Shown piece after piece: positions 34,249 to 44,825 of a DNA stretch of 64,000 nucleotides. The stretch's first letter is position 1, and every line of letters starts with the position of its first letter. Below the pieces are notes generated by a model. That model was not told where the DNA came from. It did no database searches and saw nothing but the letters and a program-made list of their open reading frames with translations. The DNA is taken from NCBI GenBank assembly GCA_009693175.1, contig SHXT01000001.1, positions 46,518-110,517 on the forward strand, in the 5' to 3' direction. The DNA comes from Candidatus Methylopumilus sp. Its GTDB lineage: Bacteria; Pseudomonadota; Gammaproteobacteria; Burkholderiales; Methylophilaceae. The translations under genes and the position numbers were made by a program.

Positions 34249-34626
34249 TTAGAACACTACAATGCCATCAGCTTCGATGAGTGCATTTCTTGGTAAGGAT
34301 GCAACGCCTACAGCAGCTCTTGCTGGATAGGGCTGAATGAAATACTCTCCCATAATGGTATTCACCATGGCAAAATGGGATAAATCTGTTAGGTAAATAT
34401 TAATTTTAACAACGTCTCTTAATGTTGCGCCAGAAGCTTCAACCACCGATTTTAAATTTTTAAATACTTGATGAATCTGTTTTTCAATGCCCTCAACTAA
34501 TTGCATCGACTCTGGCTCAAGCGCAATCTGACCTGATAAATAAATCGTTTTACCTACTTTAACAGCTTGAGAATATGAGCCAATTGCTTCAGGTGCATTT
34601 TTAGTTTGAATAATTTCTTTTGTCAT
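34249..34626 (-). CDS. ridA: RidA family reactive imine/enamine deaminase
   Basis: [29 protein letters not shown]...[24 protein letters not shown]. Confidence 0.95.
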   Translation of the reverse strand: MTKEIIQTKNAPEAIGSYSQAVKVGKTIYLSGQIALEPESMQLVEGIEKQIHQVFKNLKSVVEASGATLRDVVKINIYLTDLSHFAMVNTIMGEYFIQPYPARAAVGVASLPRNALIEADGIVVF

Positions 34627-34629
34627 CTT

Positions 34630-36840
34630 TTATCTTTCTTTAAAGTGTTTCATTTTTACACGACTGATTCTAGAAATATTAGTAATTTTTCTTAAATTTC
34701 TTATGAGATCTGCTAGATGAATACGATTATGCACTTGTACAATAAAATTAACATTTACAAAATGTCCACCATCAGACTCTTCTACATTGACATTATCAAT
34801 ATTTGAATCTGACTCCGCAATCACTGATGAGATTTTTGCTAACATGCCGCGCTCATTTAACACCATGATTTGTAAATTCACTTTAAATAAACGATCTGGG
34901 TTTGGATCCCACTCGACATCGAGCCATTTATCAGGGTCAAGTTTAAATTTACGAATAGCTAAACAATCGTGCGTATGTACAACAAGGCCTTTATCTTTAT
35001 TAATAAATCCTAAAATAGGATCGCCTGGTATTGGATGACAGCACTTTGCTAATTGAATAGCCATGCTCTCAGAACCTTTAATAGTAATGACATCAAGTTG
35101 CTTATTTTTTCCCTTAACTTCGCCAACACCAACTATAAAACTAGCTAACTGATGTGCCACCATAACATTCATGCGTTTACCTAAACCAATCTCAGCCAAG
35201 ATATCTTCTTTAGTCTTGGCATCATAATCACTAATTAATTTTTTCCAATGTGATGCTTTAATAGATGATGGCATTATATGAAGCGCTTTCAGTGCTTGAT
35301 TGAGCATGCCTTCACCAAGCCTTGAGGATTCTTCTGATTCTATTGATTTTAAATACTGTCGAATATGCGATCTTGCTTTGCCTGTGATCACAAAATTGAG
35401 CCAAGCAGGATTAGGTTTTGCTAAGAGGGCTGTAATGATTTCAATATGATCCCCATTATTCACTTCTGCACGAAGTGGGACAAGTTCTTGATTATATTTT
35501 GCAGCGACACAACAATTACCGACATCACTATGCACTGCATAAGCGAAATCAACTGCGGTTGAGCCCTTAGGTAACGCTAAGATTTTACCTTTAGGTGTGA
35601 ATACATAAACTTCATCGGGGAAGAGATCTACTTTTAAATGTTCTAGGAAATCAAGCGAATCTGAACTGTCCGATTGAACTTCTAAAAGACGCTTTAACCA
35701 TTGGTGCGTTTGTTGTTGAAGTGCAGTTAAATCTGCATCTTTAGTTTTATATAGCCAGTGAGCGGCAACACCTGCTTCAGCAAGTTTATGCATTTTTTCA
35801 CTGCGAATTTGTACCTCGATAGGCATGCCAAAAGGTCCGAATAAACTAGTGTGCAGTGATTGATAGCCATTGGCTTTAGGAATCGCGATGTAATCTTTAA
35901 ATTTACCTGGTAAGGGTTTATATAGTGCATGCAATGCACCTAGTGCTGAATAAGTGTCATGATTTTCTTTGACAATAATTCTGAATGCATAAATGTCATT
36001 AATCTGCGCAAATGACATCGTTTTTTCACTCATCTTCTTATAGATACTATAAATATTTTTTTCTCGTCCAGACACTTCAGCATCAATTTTTAATTCACTT
36101 AACTTTTGATGTATTGCTTCAGAAATTTTTTCAACCACTTCACGACGATTACCTCGAGAAGCTTTCATTGCTTTTTGAATTGCACGATAACGCGTAGGAT
36201 AAAGATGTTTAAAACTTAAATCCTCGAGTTCTTGATAAATCGTATTAAGCCCCAATCGATTAGCGATCGGAGCATAGATATCGTGTGTTTCCTGAGCAAT
36301 CCGTTTTTGTTTGTCAGATCTTAAAACATCCAGTGTTTGCATATTATGTAAACGATCTGCAAGTTTTACTAAGATGACGCGCACGTCATTCGACATAGCC
36401 AATAACATTTTTCTAAAATTTTCGGCTTGCGCTTCTGTGGCATCTCGAAATTCAATCCTATCGAGCTTGGATAATCCGTCTACCAAAATGGAAACTTGCT
36501 TACCAAATTTCTTTTCGATATCTTTACTTGTAATGGTGGTGTCTTCAACGACGTCATGAAGTAATGCAGCAAGAATCGTCGTGGCATCAAGATGAAGTCT
36601 AGCTAAAGTGCATGCTACAGAAACCGGATGCACAATATACGGTTCACCGCTTCTTCTGGATTGACCGTGATGTGCCTCTTCACTAAAACGATAAGCATCC
36701 CATATTTTTTGGATATCTTTCGACTTCAGGTAGATTTTAAGAAGATTAGTAAGTTCGGACTGGTCGTTATCGACGGGCAGTAAAGGAAACGGCGGTGATT
36801 TTTGAGCATCCGCTTTATCAAAATGAGCGGTACTAGCCAT
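34630..36840 (-). CDS. spoT: Bifunctional (p)ppGpp synthetase/hydrolase (RelA/SpoT)
   Basis: HHGQSRRSGEPYIVHPVSVACTLARL, HDVVEDT, YKPLPGKFKDYIAIPKANGYQSLHTSL, TGS and ACT domains. Confidence 0.97.
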   Translation of the reverse strand: MASTAHFDKADAQKSPPFPLLPVDNDQSELTNLLKIYLKSKDIQKIWDAYRFSEEAHHGQSRRSGEPYIVHPVSVACTLARLHLDATTILAALLHDVVEDTTITSKDIEKKFGKQVSILVDGLSKLDRIEFRDATEAQAENFRKMLLAMSNDVRVILVKLADRLHNMQTLDVLRSDKQKRIAQETHDIYAPIANRLGLNTIYQELEDLSFKHLYPTRYRAIQKAMKASRGNRREVVEKISEAIHQKLSELKIDAEVSGREKNIYSIYKKMSEKTMSFAQINDIYAFRIIVKENHDTYSALGALHALYKPLPGKFKDYIAIPKANGYQSLHTSLFGPFGMPIEVQIRSEKMHKLAEAGVAAHWLYKTKDADLTALQQQTHQWLKRLLEVQSDSSDSLDFLEHLKVDLFPDEVYVFTPKGKILALPKGSTAVDFAYAVHSDVGNCCVAAKYNQELVPLRAEVNNGDHIEIITALLAKPNPAWLNFVITGKARSHIRQYLKSIESEESSRLGEGMLNQALKALHIMPSSIKASHWKKLISDYDAKTKEDILAEIGLGKRMNVMVAHQLASFIVGVGEVKGKNKQLDVITIKGSESMAIQLAKCCHPIPGDPILGFINKDKGLVVHTHDCLAIRKFKLDPDKWLDVEWDPNPDRLFKVNLQIMVLNERGMLAKISSVIAESDSNIDNVNVEESDGGHFVNVNFIVQVHNRIHLADLIRNLRKITNISRISRVKMKHFKER

Positions 36841-36879
36841 GATCTTTGTCTTAATAAGGGCTTTAAGCCCTGTTAAAAA

Positions 36880-37095
36880 TTAATACGTTGTTTTTCTATT
36901 TAAGATATCAAGGCCAACTTTACCTGCTGCAATTTCTCTTAATGCTAATACCGTTGGCTTATCTCTTAAGCCATGTGTGCTCACTAATGCTTCAGCACCA
37001 TTTGCTAATTGTCTTGCGCGGTATGCGGCAGCTAAAGTGAGTTTAAAGCGATTAGGAATAATCTCTAAACAGTCATCTACTGTAATTCGTGCCAT
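36880..37095 (-). CDS. rpoZ: RNA polymerase omega subunit
   Basis: [33 protein letters not shown]...[16 protein letters not shown]. Confidence 0.97.
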   Translation of the reverse strand: MARITVDDCLEIIPNRFKLTLAAAYRARQLANGAEALVSTHGLRDKPTVLALREIAAGKVGLDILNRKTTY

Positions 37096-37110
37096 GTTAT
37101 TTCTCCAAAT

Positions 37111-37722
37111 TTAAGTCAAGTTTTTAATTAAATGGCTGTGACGTGTCAACTGAATATGGCACATCAATCGGGTAGATCGAATAATGGCCATAAGATCGTG
37201 GAGCGCTACTTCAAAGTCATCGTTGATTGTAACATAATCAAACTCATCCACATGGCTCATCTCTTCTCGAGCGACTGCTAATCGCTTTGCAATGGTCTCG
37301 TCACTATCTTGTCCACGTATATTTAACCTTTCAGACAATGTATTAACTGAAGGTGGTAATACAAAAATAGAAACCGCTTCCTTAGATTGTGCCTTCAAAG
37401 CTTGAGCGCCTTGCCAATCAATTTCTAAAATTACGTCTTTTGGTAGATCTAGAATTTTTTGTACTGATTTTTTGCTCGTTCCGTACATGGCACCATGACA
37501 TTCGGCAGATTCTAAAAATTCACCTTTTTTCTTTAAATCTAAAAAGGTGGTCTCGTCCACAAAAAAATAATCCACGCCATTGACTTCCCCTGGCCGTGGT
37601 TTTCTAGTTGTATGCGAAACAGAAGCTTGCAGCTGCTTATCTTTATTCAATAATGCTTTCACTAATGTCGTCTTACCGGCACCGGAAGCTGCTGCAATAA
37701 TAAATAAATGGGCTTGACTCAT
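37111..37722 (-). CDS. gmk: Guanylate kinase
   Basis: LFIIAAASGAGKTTLVKALL, SHTTRKPRPGEVNGVDYFFVDE. Start chosen at MSQAHLF (37722), which removes the overlap with yicC. Confidence 0.96.
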   Translation of the reverse strand: MSQAHLFIIAAASGAGKTTLVKALLNKDKQLQASVSHTTRKPRPGEVNGVDYFFVDETTFLDLKKKGEFLESAECHGAMYGTSKKSVQKILDLPKDVILEIDWQGAQALKAQSKEAVSIFVLPPSVNTLSERLNIRGQDSDETIAKRLAVAREEMSHVDEFDYVTINDDFEVALHDLMAIIRSTRLMCHIQLTRHSHLIKNLT

Positions 37723-37741
37723 ATATGTTCTTAAATCTTTA

Positions 37742-38620
37742 TTATTCAATATTCTGAATTTGTTCGCGCATTTGCTCAATCAAAACTTTTAAATCAACCG
37801 ATATTTTTGAGGTTTTAGGTGAAATTGATTTTGAACCTAAAGTATTCGCCTCACGATTTAATTCTTGCATCATAAAATCTAATTTTTTACCTATCGCAGC
37901 TTCTGTTTTAAGTAAGCGCCTTATTTCATCTATATGAGATGTGATACGGTTTAGCTCTTCATCGATATCCATCTTCTGTATAAAAATTAAAAACTCTTGC
38001 TTTAATCGATCGTCATCAATAGCAATTAAAGCATCTTTAAATTTATTTTCAATTTTACTTTGGTAGTCTTTAATCAATGTTGGTAAGATTTTTTTAGCTT
38101 CTCCCACTAAAATTTCAATCTCTTTCAATTTATCTAACAAAATCTTTTGTAACTTATCGCCTTCACGCGCTTTAGAAGCTTGAATTTCCTGAATGGCTTC
38201 TTTAAGATTTTTTTTAAGATCTTGTTCAAGCAGATTCATGTCAAGTGACTGATCATGCATAATTTCGCTCGTTTTTAAAATATCGAGTGCATTTATTGGT
38301 TGCACATGAGGAAAATGTTTGCCGATCGCTTCAACTGATGCTGCTAATTGTTTTAACTTAATAGGATCTATATTTTTAACATCAAGTGCACTCATTTTAG
38401 ATTTAAAATAGATTCTACAATCGACCTTGCCTCTTTTAATTTCGAGCGATATGACATCTCGAATCATCGGCTCAAAAGACCTTAAGGTTTCATCTAACTT
38501 TACCTGGAGCTCAAGATATCGATTATTTAAAGACCGAAATTCAAGGAGCAAAATACCTTGTGTTGTATCTGCTTCTTTAAAAGAAAACCCGGTCATACTT
38601 AAAGCCATAAGATATTCCAT
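37742..38620 (-). CDS. yicC: YicC family endoribonuclease
   Basis: LSMTGFSFKEADTTQGILLLEFRSLNNRYLELQVKL...GKKLDFMMQELNREANTLGSKS. Confidence 0.95.
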   Translation of the reverse strand: MEYLMALSMTGFSFKEADTTQGILLLEFRSLNNRYLELQVKLDETLRSFEPMIRDVISLEIKRGKVDCRIYFKSKMSALDVKNIDPIKLKQLAASVEAIGKHFPHVQPINALDILKTSEIMHDQSLDMNLLEQDLKKNLKEAIQEIQASKAREGDKLQKILLDKLKEIEILVGEAKKILPTLIKDYQSKIENKFKDALIAIDDDRLKQEFLIFIQKMDIDEELNRITSHIDEIRRLLKTEAAIGKKLDFMMQELNREANTLGSKSISPKTSKISVDLKVLIEQMREQIQNIE

Positions 38621-38741
38621 TCAATGTTTAAGTGTCATTTTATCAATCTATAGTTGCATTTGCGACTAAAACCTTTAAATGGCAGGATATCAATCAATTA
38701 AAGCTAGCTTATAATGACGACTTCTATTGAGGAAGAATACT

Positions 38742-39455
38742 ATGAGATTAAATCAGCGCGCTCTCAATCAATTAAGGCCTGTCGAAATTATTCGACATTA
38801 CACAAAACATGCGGAAGGCTCTGTCTTAATTAAATTTGGTGATACGCATGTCTTATGCACTGCAAGCATTGACGAGAAAGTGCCATCTTTTTTAAAAGGA
38901 CAAAATCAAGGCTGGATTACAGCCGAATATGGCATGCTTCCAAGATCGACAGGCTCACGGATGGATCGCGAAGCTTCGCGTGGAAAACAATCAGGCCGTA
39001 CACAAGAAATTCAACGTCTTATTGGGCGAAGCTTAAGAGCAATTATTGATTTAAAAAAACTGGGTGAACGCACCATTCAAATTGATTGCGATGTTATTCA
39101 AGCTGACGGTGGCACACGCACGGCAAGCATTACAGGCGCTTACGTTGCAGTTCATGATGCGATCACCCATTTAATGAATCAAAAACTTATCAGCGAATCC
39201 CCTCTGATTGATTCCGTTGCAGCTGTTTCTGTAGGCCTTCATGACGGCAACTCACTTCTAGATTTAGATTACAATGAAGATTCAAGTTGTGACACGGACA
39301 TGAATATCATCATGACCGGTTCAGGTGGTTTTGTAGAAATTCAAGGAACTGCGGAAGGCTCGCCTTTTACGCGTGACATGATGGATCAAATGGCGGATCT
39401 TGCGGCAGACGGCATTAAACAACTCATTCAACTACAGAAAAACATCCTTAAGTAA
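38742..39455 (+). CDS. rph: Ribonuclease PH
   Basis: [41 protein letters not shown]...[43 protein letters not shown]. Start at ATG 38742. Confidence 0.97.
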   Translation: MRLNQRALNQLRPVEIIRHYTKHAEGSVLIKFGDTHVLCTASIDEKVPSFLKGQNQGWITAEYGMLPRSTGSRMDREASRGKQSGRTQEIQRLIGRSLRAIIDLKKLGERTIQIDCDVIQADGGTRTASITGAYVAVHDAITHLMNQKLISESPLIDSVAAVSVGLHDGNSLLDLDYNEDSSCDTDMNIIMTGSGGFVEIQGTAEGSPFTRDMMDQMADLAADGIKQLIQLQKNILK

Positions 39456-39459
39456 TTTC

Positions 39460-40056
39460 ATGAAAGACAAAATAGTCATTGCAACAGGCAATGCCAAAAA
39501 ACTTATCGAGATTCAATCTATCTTAGAAGATATCAATGTGGAAGTATTACCACAGTCATATTTTAATATTGCGCCAACCGATGAACCTTTTCATACATTT
39601 ATTGAAAATGCTCTCATTAAAGCTAGACATGCCAGTCGATTATCTAAATTGCCCGCGATTGCAGATGATTCAGGTATTTCTGTAGATGCATTAGGAGGTC
39701 AACCGGGGGTGTTATCAGCAAGATTTGCAGGAGAGCCTTCATCGGATCAAAAAAATAATGAAAAGCTTTTAAAAATATTAGAAAATGAAGTAAATCGAAA
39801 AGCACACTACACTTGTGTCATTGTATTTGTAAGAAATGAAATGGATCCTGAGCCAATTATTGCTGAAGGCATATGGCATGGAGAAATTTTAAAAGTCCCG
39901 AGAGGAATAGGTGGATTTGGTTATGATTCTTTATTTTTAGATCACATGACTGAAAAAACTGTGGCAGAATTACCCTCAGAAATTAAAAATCGTATTAGTC
40001 ATCGCGGACAAGCTTTACATAAACTTAAATTAAAATTGAATCAGATTTATGGATAA
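39460..40056 (+). CDS. rdgB: dITP/XTP pyrophosphatase (RdgB/HAM1)
   Basis: IVIATGNAKKLIEIQSIL, ADDSGISVDALGGQPGVLSARFAGE, GIGGFGYDSLF. Start at ATG 39460. Confidence 0.96.
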   Translation: MKDKIVIATGNAKKLIEIQSILEDINVEVLPQSYFNIAPTDEPFHTFIENALIKARHASRLSKLPAIADDSGISVDALGGQPGVLSARFAGEPSSDQKNNEKLLKILENEVNRKAHYTCVIVFVRNEMDPEPIIAEGIWHGEILKVPRGIGGFGYDSLFLDHMTEKTVAELPSEIKNRISHRGQALHKLKLKLNQIYG

Positions 40057-40276
40057 ATCAAAAAATAAATGGCCTGTTTGGATACGTGACGATAAGTCAG
40101 TTGTCTCATGTACAGAAAAAATTAAAGTTATGAAAGAAAATTTTGATGAATTAAAACAGCTTTCACAAGACACTATTGAAGATGGCCTCTTAATGGAAGT
40201 GTCTGAAAAACAAATGAAAGAAGCACTTCGCCAAATGGTGGATGATCTTATTAATCCCTATTTAAAAAATAAATAA
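40049..40276 (+). CDS. Conserved hypothetical protein
   Basis: 75 aa ORF overlapping the rdgB end and preceding hemW in the same direction. Confidence 0.6.
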   Translation: MDKSKNKWPVWIRDDKSVVSCTEKIKVMKENFDELKQLSQDTIEDGLLMEVSEKQMKEALRQMVDDLINPYLKNK

Positions 40277-40282
40277 GTTTTT

Positions 40283-41452
40283 ATGAGTCAAACTTCAAGA
40301 CTCGCCATTCCTCCGCCTCTATCGCTTTATATCCATATTCCTTGGTGTGTTAAAAAATGTCCTTATTGTGATTTCAACTCGCATGAGTACAAGGACAGCA
40401 ATGGCTTTGCCGAAATAGAATCGCTTTATGTAGATGCATTAATCAAAGATCTTGAATACTCCCTGCCTAAAATTTGGGGCAGAAAAATTCATTCTATTTT
40501 TTTTGGTGGTGGCACACCAAGTCTTTTTAGCGGGAAAGCCATTCACAAAATCCTAAGCCAGGTAAGAGCCCTCACACCTATTATATACGGCGCCGAAATT
40601 ACACTTGAAGCTAATCCAGGAACAATTGATAGCGATCATTTTGAAGCTTACAAAGAAGCAGGGGTGACAAGAGTATCTTTAGGTATTCAGTCATTTAATG
40701 ACGGTCATCTTCAGTCATTGGGCCGTATTCATAATAGTAATGAAGCTAAAAAAGGTATTGAAATTGCGATGCGACATTTTGATGAAGTAAATTTAGATCT
40801 AATGTACGCACTGCCTAATCAAACGTTAAATGAAGCGATTGATGATGTTAAAACTGCAACATTATTTAATACACAACATTTATCTTTCTATCATTTAACG
40901 ATCGAACCTAATACATTCTTTTTTAAACATCCCCCTTCATTACCAATAGACGATGTAAGTGCCAATATGCAAGAAAAGATTGAAGATATCCTAACTCAAC
41001 ATAGTTATCAGCATTATGAAACAGCCGCTTTTGCAAAACCCAAATCTCAATGCCAACATAATCTTAATTATTGGCAATTCGGTGATTACCTAGGTATAGG
41101 TGCAGGTGCACATAGCAAACTGACATTTTATGACCAGATAACTCGAGAGAGTCGCTATAAAAATCCAAAACAATATATGGAAAAAGTAACCACACAACAC
41201 ATGATTGAATCAGAAACTATTATTCAAGCAAGTGATTTAGCTTTTGAATTCATGATGAATCATTTGCGTCTTATTGATGGATTTCTAATTAAAAGTTTCG
41301 AGGAAAAAACTAGTTTAAATATTTCAACGATTGATAAAGAACTTAAAACTGCATTAGATAAAAAACTTATTACAATAAATCATGAAATAATTAAGCCTAC
41401 AATTTTAGGTCAACGTTTTTTAAATGACCTATTAGGTATTTTTTTAAAGTAG
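40283..41452 (+). CDS. hemW: Radical SAM heme chaperone HemW
   Basis: SLYIHIPWCVKKCPYCDFNSHE, SIFFGGGTPSLFSG, EANPGTID, SLGIQSFND. Confidence 0.95.
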   Translation: MSQTSRLAIPPPLSLYIHIPWCVKKCPYCDFNSHEYKDSNGFAEIESLYVDALIKDLEYSLPKIWGRKIHSIFFGGGTPSLFSGKAIHKILSQVRALTPIIYGAEITLEANPGTIDSDHFEAYKEAGVTRVSLGIQSFNDGHLQSLGRIHNSNEAKKGIEIAMRHFDEVNLDLMYALPNQTLNEAIDDVKTATLFNTQHLSFYHLTIEPNTFFFKHPPSLPIDDVSANMQEKIEDILTQHSYQHYETAAFAKPKSQCQHNLNYWQFGDYLGIGAGAHSKLTFYDQITRESRYKNPKQYMEKVTTQHMIESETIIQASDLAFEFMMNHLRLIDGFLIKSFEEKTSLNISTIDKELKTALDKKLITINHEIIKPTILGQRFLNDLLGIFLK

Positions 41453-41461
41453 AATAAAACT

Positions 41462-41881
41462 ATGAAATTTGCAAAAATAAATAATGAAATTACGGTGTCT
41501 GATCAAATTACAATTGAGGACTTAAAAGAAATTCATGCTCAAGGATACAAAACTATTTTTTGTAATCGTCCTGATCTTGAATCTGAAGGTCAGCTTGATT
41601 TTTCAACCATTGAAAAAGAAGCACAAAAATTAAATATTAAAGCGATTCATCAACCCGTCATAGGCGGACAAATTTCGGATGATGCTATTGTGCAATTTGG
41701 ACGCTATTTTGAAGTCGCTCAAAAACCAGTTTTTGCTTATTGCCGCACGGGAACAAGATGTTCAACGCTCTGGGCGCTTTCACAAGCAAAATCCTTGTCC
41801 ATTGGTGAAATTTTAAGTGCTGCGCAAAATGCAGGCTATGACTTATCTCCATTACAAGATCGTCTCAATTCTCTCAAATAG
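41462..41881 (+). CDS. DUF442/TIGR01244-type phosphatase or sulfurtransferase-like protein
   Basis: GYKTIFCNRPDLESEGQ...VFAYCRTGTRCSTLWALSQA: CX5R-type active site. Confidence 0.85.
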   Translation: MKFAKINNEITVSDQITIEDLKEIHAQGYKTIFCNRPDLESEGQLDFSTIEKEAQKLNIKAIHQPVIGGQISDDAIVQFGRYFEVAQKPVFAYCRTGTRCSTLWALSQAKSLSIGEILSAAQNAGYDLSPLQDRLNSLK

Positions 41882-41889
41882 CAAAGATT

Positions 41890-42741
41890 ATGGGTGTTTC
41901 TAAACAATATCTTAGTATTCATGATCACAGCCGTGATCTAAGTGGCCTTAAATACATTTATTCAGTTATTTCTAGACGTGCCGGTGGTTTGTCTATCGGC
42001 GTTAACTTGAATGTTAATAATGCTTGTAATTGGCAATGTATTTATTGTGAAATTCCAAATCTCACTCGAGGTACACCCCCGCCTATTGAATTGGATGTTC
42101 TTGAGAATGAGCTTCGTTTTTTTCTTCATGAAATTATTCATGGTGATTACATGGAGAAAAATGTAGCCCTTGAAGATCGCCATCTAAAAGATATTGCTTT
42201 TTCAGGTAACGGAGAGCCCACTAGCGCTAAAGAATTTCCTCAAGTTATTTCAATAGTTGAAAAAGTACTCAAGGAATTTGATCTGCTTCATAAAATTAAA
42301 ATTCGTCTTATTACTAATGGAAGTTTAATACACAAACCATCTGTCCTTAAAAGTATTGCAATGCTTTCAAAAATAAATGGTGAAGTTTGGTTTAAAGTTG
42401 ATGCTGCCACAGAAGAAAGTATTAAAACAATTAATCAGATCAGTTTAAACCCCAAACAAATTTCTGAAAGACTTCAAGCGTGTGCATTGACATGTCCCAC
42501 GTTTATTCAAACATGTATCTTTACTATAGATGGTAAAGGGCTTGATGATAGCAATATTAATTCTTATGTTGATTTAATTAATGAAGCTCGAACAAAAATT
42601 AAAGGTGTCCATCTTTATGGATTGGCTAGACCATCATTACAGCCTCAAGCAAAACATTTAGGTCGCATTAATATAGAAGTGCTTGAGAGTATCTCAAAAA
42701 AATTAACCGCCCTCAATATACCTACCACTGTAAACTATTAA
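41890..42741 (+). CDS. Uncharacterised radical SAM protein
   Basis: NNACNWQCIYCEIPN (CX3CX2C cluster motif), AFSGNGEPTSAKEFPQVI. Confidence 0.88.
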   Translation: MGVSKQYLSIHDHSRDLSGLKYIYSVISRRAGGLSIGVNLNVNNACNWQCIYCEIPNLTRGTPPPIELDVLENELRFFLHEIIHGDYMEKNVALEDRHLKDIAFSGNGEPTSAKEFPQVISIVEKVLKEFDLLHKIKIRLITNGSLIHKPSVLKSIAMLSKINGEVWFKVDAATEESIKTINQISLNPKQISERLQACALTCPTFIQTCIFTIDGKGLDDSNINSYVDLINEARTKIKGVHLYGLARPSLQPQAKHLGRINIEVLESISKKLTALNIPTTVNY

Positions 42742-42767
42742 TCTAAGATAGTCTTAATATTTTAAAA

Positions 42768-44051
42768 ATGATAGCCATGCGTTACTTAAAATTACCAAAA
42801 ATTTTAAAGAAATTAGGTCCTGGCCTTATCACGGGTGCTGCAGATGATGACCCAAGTGGTATTGCGACTTATTCACAAGCAGGCGCTCATCATGGATTTG
42901 GTGTTTTGTGGACCATGTTTTTTACCTATCCACTTATGGTAGGTATCCAAATGGTCAGTGCACGCATTGGACTTGTCACGGGTCGGGGCCTTGCAGAAAA
43001 TATGCGTCGATTTTATCCAAAATATGTCACTTGGCCTTTGGTTATTCTTTTACTTATCGCCAATACCATTAATATTGCAGCGGATTTAGCAGCGATGGCC
43101 GATGCAGTAAAACTTGTAATAGGTGGTCCTCGACATCTTTATGCAGTAGCTTTTGGAATGTGCTGTCTTTTACTTCAAATTTTTATTCCTTATGAACGAT
43201 ATGTGCGCGTTTTAAAATGGCTAACTCTTTCGCTTTTTGCTTATGTTGGAACTGTTTTTGCATCAAACGTTGAATGGAATACAGTGATTAAAGCAACTAT
43301 TTTCCCTAATGCAATATTCACAAATCAATATGCACTTTTAATTGTAGGTATATTTGGTACGACGATTAGCCCTTATCTTTTCTTTTGGCAAGCGGGTCAA
43401 GAAGTTGAAGAAGTTCGAATCAAACATAACACAACATATTTAAAACACAACCCACAGCATTTAGGAGGTCATCTAAGAAGAATTCGAATTGATACAATGA
43501 TAGGTATGGGTTTTTCTAATTTAATCGCTTTTTTTATTATGCTCACTACAGCTGCTACACTTTTTAAAGCAGGCATACATGATATTGAAACATCTGCACA
43601 AGCTGCTGAGGCACTGCGGCCCATCGCAGGTGAGTTTACTTTTATTCTATTTGCTGCGGGTATTATTGGTACTGGTCTTTTAGCAGTGCCGGTCTTGGCA
43701 GGGTCTGCCGCTTATGCTGTTGCCGAACTATTAAAAAAACCTGCGAGCTTAAATTTAAGTTTTCATGCAGCTAAAGACTTTTATGCAGTGATTGCAATTG
43801 CTACTTTGCTTGGTGTTGTTTTAGATTTTAGTGGTATTGATCCAATTAAAGCATTGCTATGGAGCGCTGTCATCAATGGCATTGTGGCAGTTCCTTTAAT
43901 GATTGCACTTATGAATATGGCATCACGCCCAAAAGTAATGCGATCATTTACAATCGGCAAACATGTAAAGCATTTAGGATGGATGGCAACACTTGTCATG
44001 GGTATCGCGGTTGCTACACTTGCTTGGATGACTTTTTTGAAAATAAATTAA
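42768..44051 (+). CDS. NRAMP-family transporter, divergent subgroup
   Basis: KLGPGLITGAADDDPSGIATYSQAG...WPLVILLLIANTINIAADLAAMADAVKLV; multi-TM; the canonical DPGN/MPH motifs are altered. Confidence 0.88.
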   Translation: MIAMRYLKLPKILKKLGPGLITGAADDDPSGIATYSQAGAHHGFGVLWTMFFTYPLMVGIQMVSARIGLVTGRGLAENMRRFYPKYVTWPLVILLLIANTINIAADLAAMADAVKLVIGGPRHLYAVAFGMCCLLLQIFIPYERYVRVLKWLTLSLFAYVGTVFASNVEWNTVIKATIFPNAIFTNQYALLIVGIFGTTISPYLFFWQAGQEVEEVRIKHNTTYLKHNPQHLGGHLRRIRIDTMIGMGFSNLIAFFIMLTTAATLFKAGIHDIETSAQAAEALRPIAGEFTFILFAAGIIGTGLLAVPVLAGSAAYAVAELLKKPASLNLSFHAAKDFYAVIAIATLLGVVLDFSGIDPIKALLWSAVINGIVAVPLMIALMNMASRPKVMRSFTIGKHVKHLGWMATLVMGIAVATLAWMTFLKIN

Positions 44052-44061
44052 GGAAGATATT

Positions 44062-44676
44062 ATGATTGAATGGACCTTTATTATTAAAACTACCATCGCA
44101 CTCATTGCAATTGTCGATCCTGTGGGTTGTTTACCACTTTTTTTAAGTCTCACGGGTCAACATAAAAATATTAATAAAAAAAATGTAGTTAAGATGACAG
44201 CAATTACCGTATTTATCATACTCGTCACTTCACTTTTTTTAGGCGACAAAATTTTAAATATGTTTGGCATTTCAATGTCAAGCTTCCAAATTTGTGGTGG
44301 CATATTATTGCTTATTTTGGCTATCTCTATGATGTTAGGTAAACATCAAATTTTAGAAACTTCTAAAAATGGCAAAGCGGACAAAGAGCTGATTGCATTT
44401 GTACCTTTAAGCATTCCTTTGCTAGCAGGTCCGGGCGCTATGAGCAATATGATTATTGCAGCACATCAGGCGCCTAATATGATTAATCAAAGTTTTCTCA
44501 TCTTGCCTTGTTTGGCTGTGTCACTTTTAATTTGGCTGACATTAAGTTTTGCAGAAAATATTTCTAAGGTCATTGGTGCGATCGGCACAAAAATTATCAC
44601 GCGTGTGATGGGTTTGCTTTTGGGGTCTATGGCAATTGAATTTATCACTAGAGGCGTATTAGATATTATTGCGTAA
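44062..44676 (+). CDS. MarC family integral membrane protein
   Basis: ALIAIVDPVGCLPLFLSLTG and FVPLSIPLLAGPGAMSNMI. Confidence 0.92.
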   Translation: MIEWTFIIKTTIALIAIVDPVGCLPLFLSLTGQHKNINKKNVVKMTAITVFIILVTSLFLGDKILNMFGISMSSFQICGGILLLILAISMMLGKHQILETSKNGKADKELIAFVPLSIPLLAGPGAMSNMIIAAHQAPNMINQSFLILPCLAVSLLIWLTLSFAENISKVIGAIGTKIITRVMGLLLGSMAIEFITRGVLDIIA

Positions 44677-44684
44677 CACTTTTT

Positions 44685-44825
44685 ATGAAACAGATTCGAA
44701 AACTCAAATTACGTTCTCAAACACATTACACACTTTTCCGTGCCGACTTGCCTTTTAAACCTAAAGTTGAAAAAGATAAAACTAAATTCAAAAGGCAGCC
44801 CAAACATAAAGCTAAATTAGATTAA
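44685..44825 (+). CDS. Small basic hypothetical protein (46 aa)
   Basis: ATG-TAA ORF below the ORF-track cutoff: MKQIRKLKLRSQTHYTLFRADLPFKPKVEKDKTKFKRQPKHKAKLD. Confidence 0.4.
   Translation: MKQIRKLKLRSQTHYTLFRADLPFKPKVEKDKTKFKRQPKHKAKLD

Noticed and set aside
36857-36871. AGGGCTTTAAGCCCT inverted repeat between rpoZ and spoT
   Set aside because: Considered as a terminator, but no T-tract follows on the minus strand and the flanking genes look co-transcribed. It resembles the tyrS terminator stem but is too short to call.
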